From: Byssothecium circinans
Lineage: Eukaryota; Ascomycota; Dothideomycetes; Pleosporales; Massarinaceae
Direction: 5' to 3'
DNA: 17,271 bases
NCBI GenBank assembly: GCA_010015675.1
Contig: ML977082.1
Coordinates: forward strand, 1-17,271
In this document: positions 16,681-17,271 of the stretch, piece by piece
How positions within the stretch are numbered: the stretch's first letter is position 1
Layout: each line of letters starts with the position of its first letter
The notes under the pieces: model-generated
Told to the model about the DNA's origin: nothing
Databases searched by the model: none
The model's input: the letters and a program-made list of their open reading frames with translations, nothing else
Program-made: the position numbers and the translations under genes

Positions 16681-17008
16681 CCTAGCTAGTCTATAGACAC
16701 GATCCTATCTAACCTAATCTATAAGTGCGTTATTATAGGGCTAGAGTTTATTTAAGGCTTATATATTATAGTTGCCTACTACTATTTCAACTAACTTAAG
16801 TGCAAGGTTAATAAAGTAGAACAAGAGCTATCTAATATTCAAGACAGGATCATAGCTCTAGAAAGAGAGAAAGATAAGACAATAACAAGCAAATAGAAAA
16901 TATGTTAAAATAAGGCTCTAAGTAAGTAGGAGAAAGTAATTAATTAAGTAATTAAGTAGCAACTATAAAAGAGAAAGACTATATATAGTGTAGGTTATGT
17001 AATAGTTA
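16681..17008 (+). pseudogene. Possible coding remnant with coiled coil
   Basis: One plus-strand frame reads across the region with RIP-type stops only. From 16801 it gives CKVNKVEQELSNIQDRIIAL and then EREKDKTI, a coiled-coil-like, charged stretch. CA dinucleotides are more frequent at 16790-16890 than around it. It ends where the next foldback element begins, so it may have been cut by that insertion. No family was recognised. Confidence 0.3.
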
Positions 17009-17271
17009 TAACGTATTCCACCATCGAGCGCGCCAAAATTCCTTGGCAGGAAAATCAAAGATTCAACCTTTAATAATAATTTAAATACTAAAGCTATTAA
17101 GCTAAAATTTTAAATACAGATATATATAATGTAGACCTAAAGGATTATAAAAAATATTCTAGGATTCCTAATAGCTTAGTAAGCTATATAAGTATAGAGA
17201 ATACTAGGTTACTTTTAGTATATAGTGTATAAATACCTACTAAACTAGCTAAATAAGTTATAATAACTTTA
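17009..17271 (+). mobile_element. Second copy of the foldback element, left part, cut by the window edge
   Basis: From the TA at 17009-17010 it reads acgtattccaccatcgagcg and then follows the left arm of 2327-3360: ttcaacctttaata, aaattttaaata, ataagttataataacttta. The terminal repeat differs at several bases, including changes that are not transitions, so the copies are of different age or subfamily. The right end is outside the window. Confidence 0.8.

Overview
The window looks like AT-rich, repeat-filled DNA from a filamentous ascomycete (Pezizomycotina) with repeat-induced point mutation (RIP). TpA is very common. Nearly every broken reading frame can be explained by C-to-T or G-to-A transitions: CAA, CAG and CGA codons became stops, TGG became a stop, TGC became TAC and GAC became AAC. 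I see no intact host gene, tRNA, rRNA or CRISPR array. Everything identifiable is transposon-derived.

Layout. 1-94 is a short, less mutated flank. 95-2288 holds two decayed plus-strand copies of a Fot1/pogo-type transposase; the first is only an N-terminal part. 2325-3362 is a 1.03 kb foldback element with 39-bp perfect ends, and a second copy of it enters at 17009 and runs off the window. 3567-11081 is a complete Ty3/gypsy chromovirus on the minus strand. It has two 488-bp LTRs, an ATTAC target duplication, gag with a zinc knuckle, then protease, RT, RNase H, integrase and chromodomain in one unbroken frame. It inserted into an older LTR-like repeat, whose relatives lie at 11077-12353. 12623-12815 is a minisatellite. 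12836-14691 is a complete 1852-bp Fot1/Pot2-like DNA transposon with a 541-residue transposase. 14692-17008 is unassigned repeat-rich DNA.

The most interesting part is the chromovirus. Between the pol end and the 3' LTR, and overlapping the chromodomain coding region, the opposite (plus) strand carries a protein-like frame. It starts at an ATG with a TATA-like sequence upstream, and encodes two CX2CX6C modules and a coiled coil. ORF1 is also unusual: it continues about 430 codons past the gag zinc knuckle through a Cys/His/Tyr-rich region. It ends at a textbook -1 slippery heptamer followed directly by TAG, and pol lies in exactly the -1 frame.

All calls come from reading and translating the sequence by eye. 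No database search was run, so family names rest on motif recognition. Element ends, LTRs and repeat units were compared base by base within the window.
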